NCBI GenBank assembly: GCA_035634055.1
Contig: DASQDR010000091.1
Location: 1 to 48,481 of the forward strand
Source of the DNA: JAICTV01 sp035634055
GTDB taxonomy: Bacteria; Planctomycetota; Phycisphaerae; Tepidisphaerales; Tepidisphaeraceae
DNA length: 48,481 nucleotides
Reading direction: 5' to 3'
Both the position numbers and the translations under genes were made by a program. Positions 16,554 to 28,629 of this stretch are shown here, piece by piece; position 1 is the first letter of the stretch, and every line of letters starts with the position of its first letter. Below the pieces are notes generated by a model. The model saw only the letters and a program-made list of their open reading frames with translations. It was not told the DNA's origin and made no database searches.

Positions 16554-18650
16554 CTACGTCCGCCCCCCCACCGGCGCCAGCACCAGCGCCGTCCGGCTCG
16601 GCAGGTAAATCTGCACCGTCTGGTTCCGGCTGTACATCGGCACGTCCTGCACCGGGTACGTCGATCCTTCCTGCACCAGCCCCGGCCCGGAGAACCGCTT
16701 CGCGTCGCTGTTGAGCAGCAGCTTGTAGTCGGTCCGGTCCGGCACCGGGATGCGGAGGTCGCCGTAGCTGGCGTGCGGGTGGAAGTTGAAGGCGAACACC
16801 AGCGGGCCGCGGCGGAAGATGAGCTGCTTGGTGTCGTCGTGCAGCGCGAGCTGCTCGATGAACGGGTCAGCCAGCAGGTTGTACTCGATGTCCAGGCGGT
16901 TCATCGCCTTGTCGAACTCGTTCAGCCCCTGGTAGAGCAGCTCGCCGTTGTCGACCAGGCTCCACTGCCGGCGGGCGTAGTGGTAGCTGTAGCCGTTCCC
17001 CTCGCGCGGGAAGTCGACCCACTCCGGGTGGCCGAACTCGTTGCCGATGAAGTTCAAATACCCCTCGCCGCCGAGGCTGAAGGTGATCAGGCGGATCAGC
17101 TTGTGCAGCGCCAGCCCGCGCGCGATCACCAGGTTTTCACTCTGGCGAGCCATGTGCCAGTACATGTCCTTGTCCATCAGGTGGAACGCGATTGTCTTGT
17201 CGCCCACCAGTGACTGGTCGTGGCTCTCGGCGTAGGCGATGTGCTTCTCGCTGCGCCGGCGGTTGAGCAGCTCATGCCAGACCTCGGCCAGCTGCCACTG
17301 CTCGTCGCTCTTCTCCTTAAGCGTTTTGATCCAGAAGTCCGGCACGCCCATGGCCAGGCGGTAATCGAACCCCAGCCCGCCCTCCGGCACCGGACGGCCA
17401 ATGCCGACCATGCCGCTGACGTCCTCGGCCACCGTCACCGCGTCAGGTCGAACCTGGTGGGCCAGCTCGTTGGCAAGCTGAAGGTACGCGACGGCATCGC
17501 GGTCGACGTTGCCGTCGAAGTACTGATCGTAGCTGCTGAACGCGCGCTCCAGGCCGTGGTCGAGGTACATCATCGACGTGACGCCGTCGAAGCGGAACCC
17601 GTCGAAGCGGTACTCCTCCAGCCAGAAGCGCACGTTGCTGAGCAGGAAGCGCTGCACTTCGAACTTGGAGTAGTCGAACAGCAGCGAGTCCCACGCCACG
17701 TGCTGCCCGCGCCCGCCGGCGTGGAAGTACTGGAAGTCGGTCCCGTCGAACATGTTCAGCCCTTCCTGGGTGTTCTTCACCGAGTGGCTGTGGACCAGGT
17801 CGAGCAGGACGCGGATGCCCATGCCGTGGGCGGTGTCGATCAGTTGCTTGAGTTCCTCCGGCGTGCCGAAGCGGGAGCTGACGGCGAAAAAGTTGCTCAC
17901 GTGGTAGCCGAACGAGCCGTAGTACGGGTGCTCCTGGATGGCCATGAGCTGGATCGCGTTGTAGCCGAGGTCACGGATGCGCGGGAGGACGCGCTGGGTG
18001 AACTCGATGTACGTGCCGACGCGCCCTTCCTCTTGCGCCATTCCCACGTGGGCCTCGTAGATCCGCAGGCTGCGGTCGCGCGGCGGGTTGGGATATTGCC
18101 ACTGGTACGGCTGCGGCGGCTGCCAGTACTCGCCGACGAACCCCTTGTTGGTGGCCGGGTCCTGCACGACCCGGCGGATGTACGCGGGGATGCGATCCAT
18201 CGTGCCGCTCTTCTCGGTGACGACGTGGACCTTCAGCTTCGAGCCGTGGGTGAACTTGCCGCCGTACTTGTCGTCGGGGAGGAACAGCGACCAGACGCCG
18301 AACTCGTCGCTCACCAGCGGGTTGCCGTAGCGGTCCCAGTTGTTGAAGTCCCCGATCAGGCGCAGTTGCAGCGCGGCCGGCGCCCACTCGCGGTACCAGA
18401 CGCCCGGCTTGCCCCACAGCTCGCCGCGGTTGAAGCCAAAATATTTGTGCCCCTGGCTGACGGCGCCGAGCAGGCCGCCGGTGGAATCGAAGCGCGACAG
18501 GGCGTGGCGGAAGTGCGCGTGGCGATCGCGCAGCCGCTGCTCGTAGGGCCCGAGCCACGGGTCGTGTTCCATCAGCGCGGTGCCGTCGGTGCGGGTCAGC
18601 GGCGGCGTCGTCGGCGTCGGCCGGGCATCGGGCGTCGTCGTTGTCGTCAT
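16554..18650 (-). CDS. glgB: 1,4-alpha-glucan branching enzyme, eukaryote-like type
   Basis: The 698-residue GH13 enzyme introduces alpha-1,6 branches into glycogen. It has an N-terminal CBM48-like domain (about 70-180), a catalytic barrel with the nucleophile Asp in DGFRFDGVTSMMY (about residue 352) and the acid/base Glu in VTVAEDVSGM (about 407), YAESHDQSLVGDKT, and a C-terminal beta domain. The segments GTYIEFTQRVLPRIRDLGYN, AIQLMAIQEHPYYGSFGYHV and DMYWHM resemble eukaryotic/GH13_8 branching enzymes rather than the E. coli-type GH13_9 form. ATG 18650 starts MTTTTTPDA; no SD is seen. No other glycogen gene is nearby. Confidence 0.92.
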   Translation of the reverse strand: MTTTTTPDARPTPTTPPLTRTDGTALMEHDPWLGPYEQRLRDRHAHFRHALSRFDSTGGLLGAVSQGHKYFGFNRGELWGKPGVWYREWAPAALQLRLIGDFNNWDRYGNPLVSDEFGVWSLFLPDDKYGGKFTHGSKLKVHVVTEKSGTMDRIPAYIRRVVQDPATNKGFVGEYWQPPQPYQWQYPNPPRDRSLRIYEAHVGMAQEEGRVGTYIEFTQRVLPRIRDLGYNAIQLMAIQEHPYYGSFGYHVSNFFAVSSRFGTPEELKQLIDTAHGMGIRVLLDLVHSHSVKNTQEGLNMFDGTDFQYFHAGGRGQHVAWDSLLFDYSKFEVQRFLLSNVRFWLEEYRFDGFRFDGVTSMMYLDHGLERAFSSYDQYFDGNVDRDAVAYLQLANELAHQVRPDAVTVAEDVSGMVGIGRPVPEGGLGFDYRLAMGVPDFWIKTLKEKSDEQWQLAEVWHELLNRRRSEKHIAYAESHDQSLVGDKTIAFHLMDKDMYWHMARQSENLVIARGLALHKLIRLITFSLGGEGYLNFIGNEFGHPEWVDFPREGNGYSYHYARRQWSLVDNGELLYQGLNEFDKAMNRLDIEYNLLADPFIEQLALHDDTKQLIFRRGPLVFAFNFHPHASYGDLRIPVPDRTDYKLLLNSDAKRFSGPGLVQEGSTYPVQDVPMYSRNQTVQIYLPSRTALVLAPVGGRT

Positions 18651-18740
18651 TGGCAATCCGTTCCAGTAGACTTCCGCGCCCGCGCCGCGCGGCACCGGCG
18701 GCCAGCGCGGTGCGGACGGTCGGGCATCGTGCGAGCGCCC

Positions 18741-19514
<774 letters not shown>

Positions 19515-19654
19515 TTCAGCCACGAACTTGCACGAATGGACACGAATGCAGACAGCCTTACTGAGTTCCTCATTATTCGTGTCCATTCGTGCCACTCGTG
19601 GCCAAAACTCCGAGTGATCCGCGTTCGTCCGCGTTCATCTGCGGTTGTCCCCTC

Positions 19655-21730
19655 ATGAGACTTCGCATCATCAAGATCGTCTTTCTCAAAGAGCTGCGCG
19701 AGATGCTGCGCGATCGGCGGAGCCTGACGATCATGTTTGGCATTCCGCTGGTGCTCTACCCGCTGCTGACGGTCGTCATCGCGTCGGTCGGGATGTCGAA
19801 GAAGAAGGAATTTGCCGAGAAGCCCGCGCGGGTGGCGGTGGTGAACGAGCGGGCGGCGCCGCAGCTGATGGAGCGGCTGGTTCGACCCGACAGCGGCCTG
19901 CGCGTGATCGCGACGGACCGGCCGGCGGAGGACCTGGCGGCGGGGAAGATCGACGCCGTGCTGGTCGTCCCGCCCGACGCAGAGCGGGCGGCGCTGGAAC
20001 TCAAGGAGCCGCAGTTCGAGACGCGCCTCGACCGCAGCCGCACGTCGGCGGTCTTCGCGGAATCGAAGGTGAACAAGGCGCTGACCGCCTACGAGCAATG
20101 GGTGATCGAGCAGCGGCTGCGCGAGCGCGGGCAGCCGGCGGAAGTGGTCCGGCCGCTGAAGCGCACCGTCAGCGACATCGCCACCGCCGACCAGCGCTTC
20201 GGCAAGGTGCTGTCGATGACGTTGCCGGTGCTGCTGCTGATGACCGGGATGCTCGGCGCGCTCTTCCCCGCGCTCAACGCCACCACCACCGAGCGCGAGC
20301 TGGGAACCCTGGAAACGCTGCTGGTCACGCCGGCCGGTCGGATCGAGCTGCTGGTGGCCAAGGGGACGCTGGTGTTGCTCAGCGGGCTACTGACGGCGTT
20401 CCTCAACATGTTCTCGATGGCGCTGGTGATCTGGCGGAGCTTTTCGCTGATCGAGGCGTCCATGGGGAACATGACCATCAGCCTCTCCGCCCTCTCGCTG
20501 ACCTACCTGGCGGCCGTACCGACGCTGATCACCTTCAGCACGATGGTGCTGATCGTCGGGCTGCTGGCGCGGAACTTCCGCGAGGCGAACTCGCTGGCGA
20601 CGCCGCTGATGATGATCCCGCTGGCATCGATGGTGGTCGGCATCGCCGAGCCGGAGATGTCGCCCGGGCTGCTGGTCACGCCGGTCGCCAACACCACGAT
20701 TATCATCCGCGAGGTGCTGACCGGGCGCGTATCGCCGGGGCCGTTCGTGCTGGCGTTCATCTCATCGTGCGCGTACGCGGGTCTGTTGCTCAGCGTGGCG
20801 GCGCGGGTGTTCACCAACGAGCAGCTCGTCAACCCGTCGTGGGAACCGGTCTCGCTGAAGGGGTTGACGCCCGGCCGCGGGCGGGGCGGACGCCGCAACC
20901 GCCCGGCACGGCTGCCGGCCGTGGACGAGGCGCTGGCGCTGTTCGCCGTCGCCCTGCTGCTGTCGTTCTACGTCGCTCCGTCGCTCCAGCGCTTCGGGCT
21001 GGTGCCGATGATCGTCGTGCAGCAGGTGGCGCTGCTGGCGGCGCCGGCGCTGCTGTGGGCGTGGCTGGGCGGGTGGCGATGGCGAGACACGTTCTCCTGG
21101 CGCCGCCCGGCGGCGATGGCGCTGGTGGCGGCGGTGCTGCTCGGCGTCGGGCTGGCGCCCTGGATGCAGTTCATCGGCACCCTGCAGGCAAAGATCTGGC
21201 CTCCGGGCGAGGCGCAGGCACGGCTGGCGCAGTTCCTCCTCCGCCCGCTGGAGCAGCACCCGCTGTTCCTGCCGCTGCTGATCGGCGTGCTGGCGGGCGC
21301 GTGCGAGGAGACGCTCTTCCGTGGCCCGATCCAGCGCGGCCTGCTCCGCCGGCTGCCGAAGTGGCCGGCGATCGTTGCCGCATCCGTCCTGTTCGCCGCG
21401 GCGCACCTGGACCTCTACGGGCTGCCCATCCGCACGTTCCTCGGCGTGTTGCTGGGGTGGATGGTCGTCCGCACCGGCTCGGTCTTCCCCGCGATGCTGA
21501 TGCACGCCACGTACGACATCGTGCAACTGCTGCACGTCAGCCGCGAGATCAACAAGGTGGGCGCGACCAAGGTCTTGGAAATGGCCACCACGTCGCAGGG
21601 CAGCGGCCTGAGCGCATGGATGCTGGTCGGCGCGGCGCTGTTGATCGCGGTAGCGATGGTGTTGCTCTTCGGCTCGCCGAAGCGCGCCGAGACAGACGCC
21701 GGCCCGCTGCCACAAATGCCACCGATTTGA
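19655..21730 (+). CDS. natB: ABC-2 permease fused to a CPBP (CAAX-type) intramembrane protease
   Basis: The 691-residue protein begins with an ABC-2 permease like NatB (about residues 1-400): a first membrane segment near 30-45, a large external domain to about 175, then several membrane segments. After a short Arg-rich linker (about 408-420) comes an 8-helix CPBP glutamic-type protease domain with CEETLFRG (EExxxR), FAAAHLD (FxxxH) and LMHATYD. The same fusion is found in other bacteria. The partner ATPase is natA, 140 bp upstream across an inverted repeat. ATG 19655 has no SD. The protease domain might process an exported peptide, but this is inference. Confidence 0.87.
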   Translation: MRLRIIKIVFLKELREMLRDRRSLTIMFGIPLVLYPLLTVVIASVGMSKKKEFAEKPARVAVVNERAAPQLMERLVRPDSGLRVIATDRPAEDLAAGKIDAVLVVPPDAERAALELKEPQFETRLDRSRTSAVFAESKVNKALTAYEQWVIEQRLRERGQPAEVVRPLKRTVSDIATADQRFGKVLSMTLPVLLLMTGMLGALFPALNATTTERELGTLETLLVTPAGRIELLVAKGTLVLLSGLLTAFLNMFSMALVIWRSFSLIEASMGNMTISLSALSLTYLAAVPTLITFSTMVLIVGLLARNFREANSLATPLMMIPLASMVVGIAEPEMSPGLLVTPVANTTIIIREVLTGRVSPGPFVLAFISSCAYAGLLLSVAARVFTNEQLVNPSWEPVSLKGLTPGRGRGGRRNRPARLPAVDEALALFAVALLLSFYVAPSLQRFGLVPMIVVQQVALLAAPALLWAWLGGWRWRDTFSWRRPAAMALVAAVLLGVGLAPWMQFIGTLQAKIWPPGEAQARLAQFLLRPLEQHPLFLPLLIGVLAGACEETLFRGPIQRGLLRRLPKWPAIVAASVLFAAAHLDLYGLPIRTFLGVLLGWMVVRTGSVFPAMLMHATYDIVQLLHVSREINKVGATKVLEMATTSQGSGLSAWMLVGAALLIAVAMVLLFGSPKRAETDAGPLPQMPPI

Positions 21731-21755
21731 TAAACGGACATCAAAGTCCTAATAT
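21727..21755 (+). promoter_or_regulatory. Sigma-70-like promoter of the acyl-CoA synthetase gene
   Basis: TTGATA (21727-21732) and TAATAT (21750-21755) are separated by exactly 17 bp, the best promoter match in the window. The -35 overlaps the natB stop codon, so the gene has its own promoter. Confidence 0.75.
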
Positions 21756-21757
21756 CC

Positions 21758-21778
21758 CGGGGAGAGGAGAGTTCCCCG
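21758..21778 (+). promoter_or_regulatory. Hairpin presenting the SD before the acyl-CoA synthetase gene
   Basis: CGGGGA (21758-21763) pairs with TCCCCG (21773-21778), and the 9-nt loop contains GAGGAG, the SD. The stem ends directly at ATG 21779. The leader starts at about this point, so the whole 5' UTR would be this hairpin. Confidence 0.5.
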
Positions 21779-24511
<2,733 letters not shown>

Positions 24512-24586
24512 CCACCACCCGCCGGGCGGCGGCGCTCCGACGCCGCGCTTCCACGCGCGCGCGGTGGGCACGGCGCGAACTTGTGG

Positions 24587-24616
24587 TTGTCACGCCGGGC
24601 GGCGTTGGCTTAAGAT
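24587..24616 (+). promoter_or_regulatory. Promoter upstream of the 24723 gene
   Basis: TTGTCA (24587-24592) and TAAGAT (24611-24616) are 18 bp apart. The in-frame ATG at 24615 overlaps the -10, so it cannot be the start; the leader would be about 100 nt. Confidence 0.5.
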
Positions 24617-24722
24617 GCAAGCGTCCGGCGGCGGTTCGGTCACGTCGTGCCTCGTGAGCCGCCGGGTGAATTGGACGAAGGGTTCCCGGCGCGCTCGAGC
24701 GCGCCTTCGGCCGCACAAGCTG

Positions 24723-25205
24723 ATGCTCGGGCAATCCCGCCAACTTCCGCCGCTCCCCGAGATCGGGCATCCCGAATCGTACTACGCCAAGCAGGTCCAC
24801 CTGGCCGACCGCGTCGGTGACATCCACGCGCACGAGGCGTTCAAGGTCGGGCAATATGTGACGCTGGCGCTGGACGCGCACCTGACGTGGGAGGAGAAGC
24901 TCAAGTACTTCCGGCACGCCCTCAAGCGGCACTGCACCCCGCCGCCGCTGCCGGACGACGACGTCTGGATGTTCTACCGCAGCTTGGCCGACCTGGTCCG
25001 CCAGTACGCCGGGCAGGAGGCGCTGCGCCTGGCGAGCACCGAGGACGACCTCTACGCCGCGCGCGTCGCCATGGGCCAGACCCGCGAGCGCATCGAGAAC
25101 GACGCCGAGGGCTTCTTCGGCCGCATCTGCCCGCCCGAGTGCCCCGATTGGTTCATCGAGGAAGACTACGCGCAGTTGCGGTTGATCCGGGACCAGTGGA
25201 TCTGA
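24723..25205 (+). CDS. Conserved-looking hypothetical protein
   Basis: This 160-residue soluble protein has no signal peptide or membrane segment. It is rich in Trp, Tyr, His and acidic residues and has helices such as WEEKLKYFRHALKRHC, FYRSLADLVRQYAGQEALRL and ARVAMGQTRERIENDAEGFF, ending CPDWFIEEDYAQLRLIRDQW. I do not recognise the family. ATG 24723 is chosen because an open frame further upstream overlaps a promoter-like sequence and encodes an Arg-rich stretch unlike the rest. It is convergent with ureC (35 bp between the stops), so it is not part of the urease operon. Confidence 0.6.
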   Translation: MLGQSRQLPPLPEIGHPESYYAKQVHLADRVGDIHAHEAFKVGQYVTLALDAHLTWEEKLKYFRHALKRHCTPPPLPDDDVWMFYRSLADLVRQYAGQEALRLASTEDDLYAARVAMGQTRERIENDAEGFFGRICPPECPDWFIEEDYAQLRLIRDQWI

Positions 25206-25240
25206 GGATCACGGGCCGGCGGGGAAAAGAAGCGACGCCG

Positions 25241-26965
25241 TTAGAACAGGAAGTAGCGTTGCGCTAGCGGCAAGCGTTCCGCGGGCGCGCAGGTGAGGTG
25301 TTCGCCGTCGGCGGTGACGGTGTAGGTCTCGGGGTCGACGGTGATGGCTGGGGTGGCGTCGTTGAGCTTCATGTCGCGCTTGCGGACGGTGCGGCAGCCG
25401 CGGACTGGCTCGAGGCGCTTGCTCAGGCCGTAGCCGCCGACCACGCCGCGTTCAACGCTCGCCCGGCTGACGAAGGCGATGCTCGTCGCCGCCGCCGCCT
25501 TCCCGAACGCTCCGAACATCGGGCGCATCTGCACTGGCTGCGGCGTGGGGATCGACGCGTTCGGGTCGCCCATCTGTGCCCACGCGATGAAGCCGCCCTT
25601 GATGACCAGCTCCGGCTTGGCGCCGAACATCGCCGGGCGCCAGAGGACCAGGTCCGCCAGCTTGCCCGGCTCGACCGAGCCGACCAGGTGCGCCATGCCG
25701 TGCGCGACCGCCGGGTTGATCGTGTACTTGGCGACGTAGCGCTTGATGCGGAAGTTGTCGTTGCCGCCCGCGCTCCCGCCATCCTCCGGCAGCCGCCCGC
25801 GCTGGTCGCGCATCTTGGATGCCGTCTGCCACGTGCGCGTCACCACTTCCCCGACCCGCCCCATCGCCTGGGAGTCCGAGCTGATCATGCTGATCGCGCC
25901 CAGGTCGTGCAGCACGTCCTCGGCGGCGATCGTCTCGCCGCGGATGCGGCTCTCGGCGAAGGCCACGTCCTCCGGCAGGTTCTTGTCGAGGTGGTGGCAG
26001 ACCATCAGCATGTCGAGGTGCTCGTCAAGCGTGTTGACGGTGTACGGGCGGGTCGGGTTGGTCGAAGACGGCAGCACGTTCGGCTCGCCGCAGACGCGGA
26101 TGATGTCCGGTGCGTGCCCGCCGCCGGCGCCCTCGGTGTGGTAGGTGTGGATCGAGCGCCCCTTGAAAGCGGCGATGGACGCTTCGACGAAGCCGGACTC
26201 GTTCAGCGTGTCGGTGTGGATCGTCACCTGCACGTCGTGCGGCTCGGCGGCGGTCAGGCAGCAGTCGATGGCGGCGGGCGTGGTGCCCCAGTCCTCGTGC
26301 AGCTTCAGGCCCACCGCGCCGGCGACGATCTGGTCCTCCAGCCCTTGCGGGAGCGACGTGTTCCCCTTGCCGGTGAAGCCGAAGTTCATCGGCAGGTCAT
26401 CGGTCGCCTGGAGCATGGCGCGGATGTAGAACTGCCCCGGCGTGCAGGTGGTGGCGCACGTGCCGGTGGCCGGGCCGGTGCCACCGCCGACGAACGTGGT
26501 GACGCCCGACGCCAGCGCCTCGTGCACCTGCTGCGGGCAGATGTAGTGAATGTGCGTGTCGACGCCGCCGGCGGTAAGGATCGCGCCCTCGCCCGCGATG
26601 ACCTCGGTCGTCACGCCGACGATCATGCCGGGCGTGACGCCCGCCATCACGTCCGGGTTGCCCGCCTTGCCGATGGCGGCAATCAGGCCGTGCTTGATGC
26701 CAACGTCCGCCTTGTAGATGCCGGTGTAGTCGACGATCAGCGCGTTGGTGATCACGCAGTCCAGCGCGTCCGCCTGCGCGACGCCGGCGGCTTGGCCCAT
26801 GCCTTCGCGAAGCACCTTCCCGCCGCCGAACTTGCACTCGTCGCCATAAACGGTCAGGTCGCGCTCCACCCGGAGGACCAGCGACGTGTCGCCGAGGCGG
26901 ACGCGGTCGCCGGTGGTCGGGCCGTAGATATCGGCGTAAGCGGCGCGGGAGATGCGGTGGGGCAT
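25241..26965 (-). CDS. ureC: Urease subunit alpha (catalytic)
   Basis: The 574-residue catalytic subunit hydrolyses urea to ammonia and carbamate in the cytosol at a di-nickel centre. Metal and active-site elements are intact: GGVDTHIHYICPQ, the carbamylated Lys in GLKLHEDWG (about residue 221), VTIHTDTLNESG, HTEGAGGGHAPD, the flap Cys in MVCHHLDKNLPED and the Asp in ISSDSQAMGR. Length matches the family (about 570). ATG 26965 (MPHRISRAAYADIYGPTTGD) has GAGGA upstream. It is the last gene of the minus-strand cluster, 13 bp after ureAB, and convergent with the 24723 gene. Confidence 0.98.
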   Translation of the reverse strand: MPHRISRAAYADIYGPTTGDRVRLGDTSLVLRVERDLTVYGDECKFGGGKVLREGMGQAAGVAQADALDCVITNALIVDYTGIYKADVGIKHGLIAAIGKAGNPDVMAGVTPGMIVGVTTEVIAGEGAILTAGGVDTHIHYICPQQVHEALASGVTTFVGGGTGPATGTCATTCTPGQFYIRAMLQATDDLPMNFGFTGKGNTSLPQGLEDQIVAGAVGLKLHEDWGTTPAAIDCCLTAAEPHDVQVTIHTDTLNESGFVEASIAAFKGRSIHTYHTEGAGGGHAPDIIRVCGEPNVLPSSTNPTRPYTVNTLDEHLDMLMVCHHLDKNLPEDVAFAESRIRGETIAAEDVLHDLGAISMISSDSQAMGRVGEVVTRTWQTASKMRDQRGRLPEDGGSAGGNDNFRIKRYVAKYTINPAVAHGMAHLVGSVEPGKLADLVLWRPAMFGAKPELVIKGGFIAWAQMGDPNASIPTPQPVQMRPMFGAFGKAAAATSIAFVSRASVERGVVGGYGLSKRLEPVRGCRTVRKRDMKLNDATPAITVDPETYTVTADGEHLTCAPAERLPLAQRYFLF

Positions 26966-26978
26966 CGGGTATGGGTCC

Positions 26979-27695
26979 TCAGGATTTGACCGGACCGGGC
27001 GCGAAGTGATTTCCGCCGCGGACGATGCGGTTGCCGGCGATCGGGACGAGCGGAACGGTCTTGGTCTCGCCGGGCTCGAAGCGAACGGCGGTGCCGGCCG
27101 GGATGTCCAGCCGCCGGCCGCGCGCGGCGGCGCGGTCGAAATCGAGCGCCACGTTCGTCTCGCCGAAATGGTAGTGGCTGCCAACCTGCACCGGCCGGTC
27201 GCCAAGGTTCGTGACCGCGAGCTGCACGACCTCGCGGCCGGCGTTCAGCTCGATGTCGCCACCGTCGATTTCATACGCGCCGGGCGTGACAGCGGGCTGG
27301 CCGGAAGCGGCGGCGGCGGCTCCAGCAAAGATCGCGAGGTCGGGCACCGGGAGGAAACTTCCGTAGAGCGCGAGCTTCAGGTCGCCATCCTCGGCCGAGA
27401 TCGGGTAGTGGACGGTGACCAGCTTCGTGCCGTCCGGGAACGTTCCTTCCACCTGGACCTCATCGACCAGCTCCGCGACGCCCTCCATCACCTGCCGGCG
27501 GCCGAGCAGGCGGCGGCCGAGGTCCATCAGCTGGGCGACGCGGCGACCATCACGGATCAGCTCCAGCACCTGCGTCGCGATCAGCGCGACGCTTTCAGGG
27601 TAATTCAGGCGCACGCCGCGCGCCAGCCGCTTCTGCGCGAGGAAGCCGGCGTTGTGCAGCACGAGTTTCTCGAGCTCGCGGGGCGAGAGTCGCAT
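26979..27695 (-). CDS. ureAB: Urease gamma-beta fusion subunit
   Basis: This 238-residue protein fuses the gamma subunit (about 1-100: MRLSPRELEKLVLHNAGFLA, YPESVALIATQVLELIRDG) to the beta subunit (about 130-238: AYEIDGGDIELNAGR, VQVGSHYHFGETNVALDFDR). Most bacteria encode these separately as ureA and ureB; the fused form is known from Helicobacter UreA, which is also 238 residues. The two parts are joined by an Ala/Gly-rich linker (about 108-130). AAGGAGG precedes ATG 27695. It sits between ureD and ureC with gaps of 16 and 13 bp. Confidence 0.96.
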   Translation of the reverse strand: MRLSPRELEKLVLHNAGFLAQKRLARGVRLNYPESVALIATQVLELIRDGRRVAQLMDLGRRLLGRRQVMEGVAELVDEVQVEGTFPDGTKLVTVHYPISAEDGDLKLALYGSFLPVPDLAIFAGAAAAASGQPAVTPGAYEIDGGDIELNAGREVVQLAVTNLGDRPVQVGSHYHFGETNVALDFDRAAARGRRLDIPAGTAVRFEPGETKTVPLVPIAGNRIVRGGNHFAPGPVKS

Positions 27696-27711
27696 CGCAG
27701 GAAATCCTCCT

Positions 27712-28629
27712 TCACCACTTGCGGTCGAACAGCGGGACGCCGAGCACCTCGGCCGCGCGGGCGAGGCGGTCGCCAATGTACTGCCCGACCGGCTCGGCGC
27801 CCCCGCCCATGACGCGCAGCACCGCCCCGCCGCCGATCGGGCTCGCGGCCGCCAGGAGCGGCGCCTGCCGCGCGAGCGGCTCCCCGGCGACGCGCGCAAG
27901 CAATGCTTCTGATGCCGCCGCGAACGCCGGTCCAAGCAGCACGACGGTCGCGATGCAGTTGAACCGCCCGCAGCGGTGCGGCGCCGCGATCGGGCCGTCG
28001 CTGGGATCCAGGCGCAGCGCGTCGAGCAGGACCCGGCGCCCTGCGACGGTCGCCTCCGTCCGGCTGCGGTAGAGGTCAAATGCCCACCGCTCGCCGCCGG
28101 CCCATCGGCCGCTGGTCAGCCAGTCGATCAGCAGCAGCGAGCTGCTCTCGTGCAAATCGATTCGCTGCGACTGCTCGTAGGCGGCGCCGGCGAAGCAGGT
28201 CACGGGATCGGGCGCGACGGCCAGCACCGCGTCCCGCCCGACCGTCGCTTCGAGCGTCTGGCGCGACGCGCGCCCGTGCGGCAGTCGCTTGTACACCTTG
28301 GTTGAAGCCTGCGTACCCAGGCGGCATCGCGCGGCATCGCCGACGTCCAGCCGCAGCCGCAGGTGGTCGCCGGAGACGAGCCCGCCACCGTAGCCGCTGA
28401 CGACCGCGTGTGCCGTCGCGCCATCGCCGGACTTCGGACGGGGCGTCAGAAGCTTCATCGGGCTGTTGGCGCGGGCGCGGACGACGACCGAGCGACCGCG
28501 GACGCGCTCCACGCGCAGCATCCCATCGCCGGCGCGCTGCCCAGCACCCGCCGCGCGCAACATTGCTTCCGTCGGTTGCGGGGGCGCGACCTCTGCGTCG
28601 GGGAAAACATCGGCAACGGTCGTGTGCAT
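27712..28629 (-). CDS. ureD: Urease accessory protein UreD
   Basis: The 305-residue UreD (UreH) is the scaffold that binds apo-urease and recruits UreF and UreG for nickel insertion. Family features are KLLTPRPKSGDGATAHAVVS, SGYGGGLVSGDHLRLRLDV, TQASTKVYKR and LLIDWLTSGR. Its ATG overlaps the urtE stop by one base (TGATG), and ureAB starts 16 bp after its stop, so transporter and enzyme genes are translationally linked. The N-terminus has about 45 extra residues before the conserved core. Confidence 0.93.
   Translation of the reverse strand: MHTTVADVFPDAEVAPPQPTEAMLRAAGAGQRAGDGMLRVERVRGRSVVVRARANSPMKLLTPRPKSGDGATAHAVVSGYGGGLVSGDHLRLRLDVGDAARCRLGTQASTKVYKRLPHGRASRQTLEATVGRDAVLAVAPDPVTCFAGAAYEQSQRIDLHESSSLLLIDWLTSGRWAGGERWAFDLYRSRTEATVAGRRVLLDALRLDPSDGPIAAPHRCGRFNCIATVVLLGPAFAAASEALLARVAGEPLARQAPLLAAASPIGGGAVLRVMGGGAEPVGQYIGDRLARAAEVLGVPLFDRKW

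Noticed and set aside
17220..18740. Upstream in-frame extension of natA across glgB
   Set aside because: The extension is antisense to glgB; the ABC domain begins at ATG 18741.
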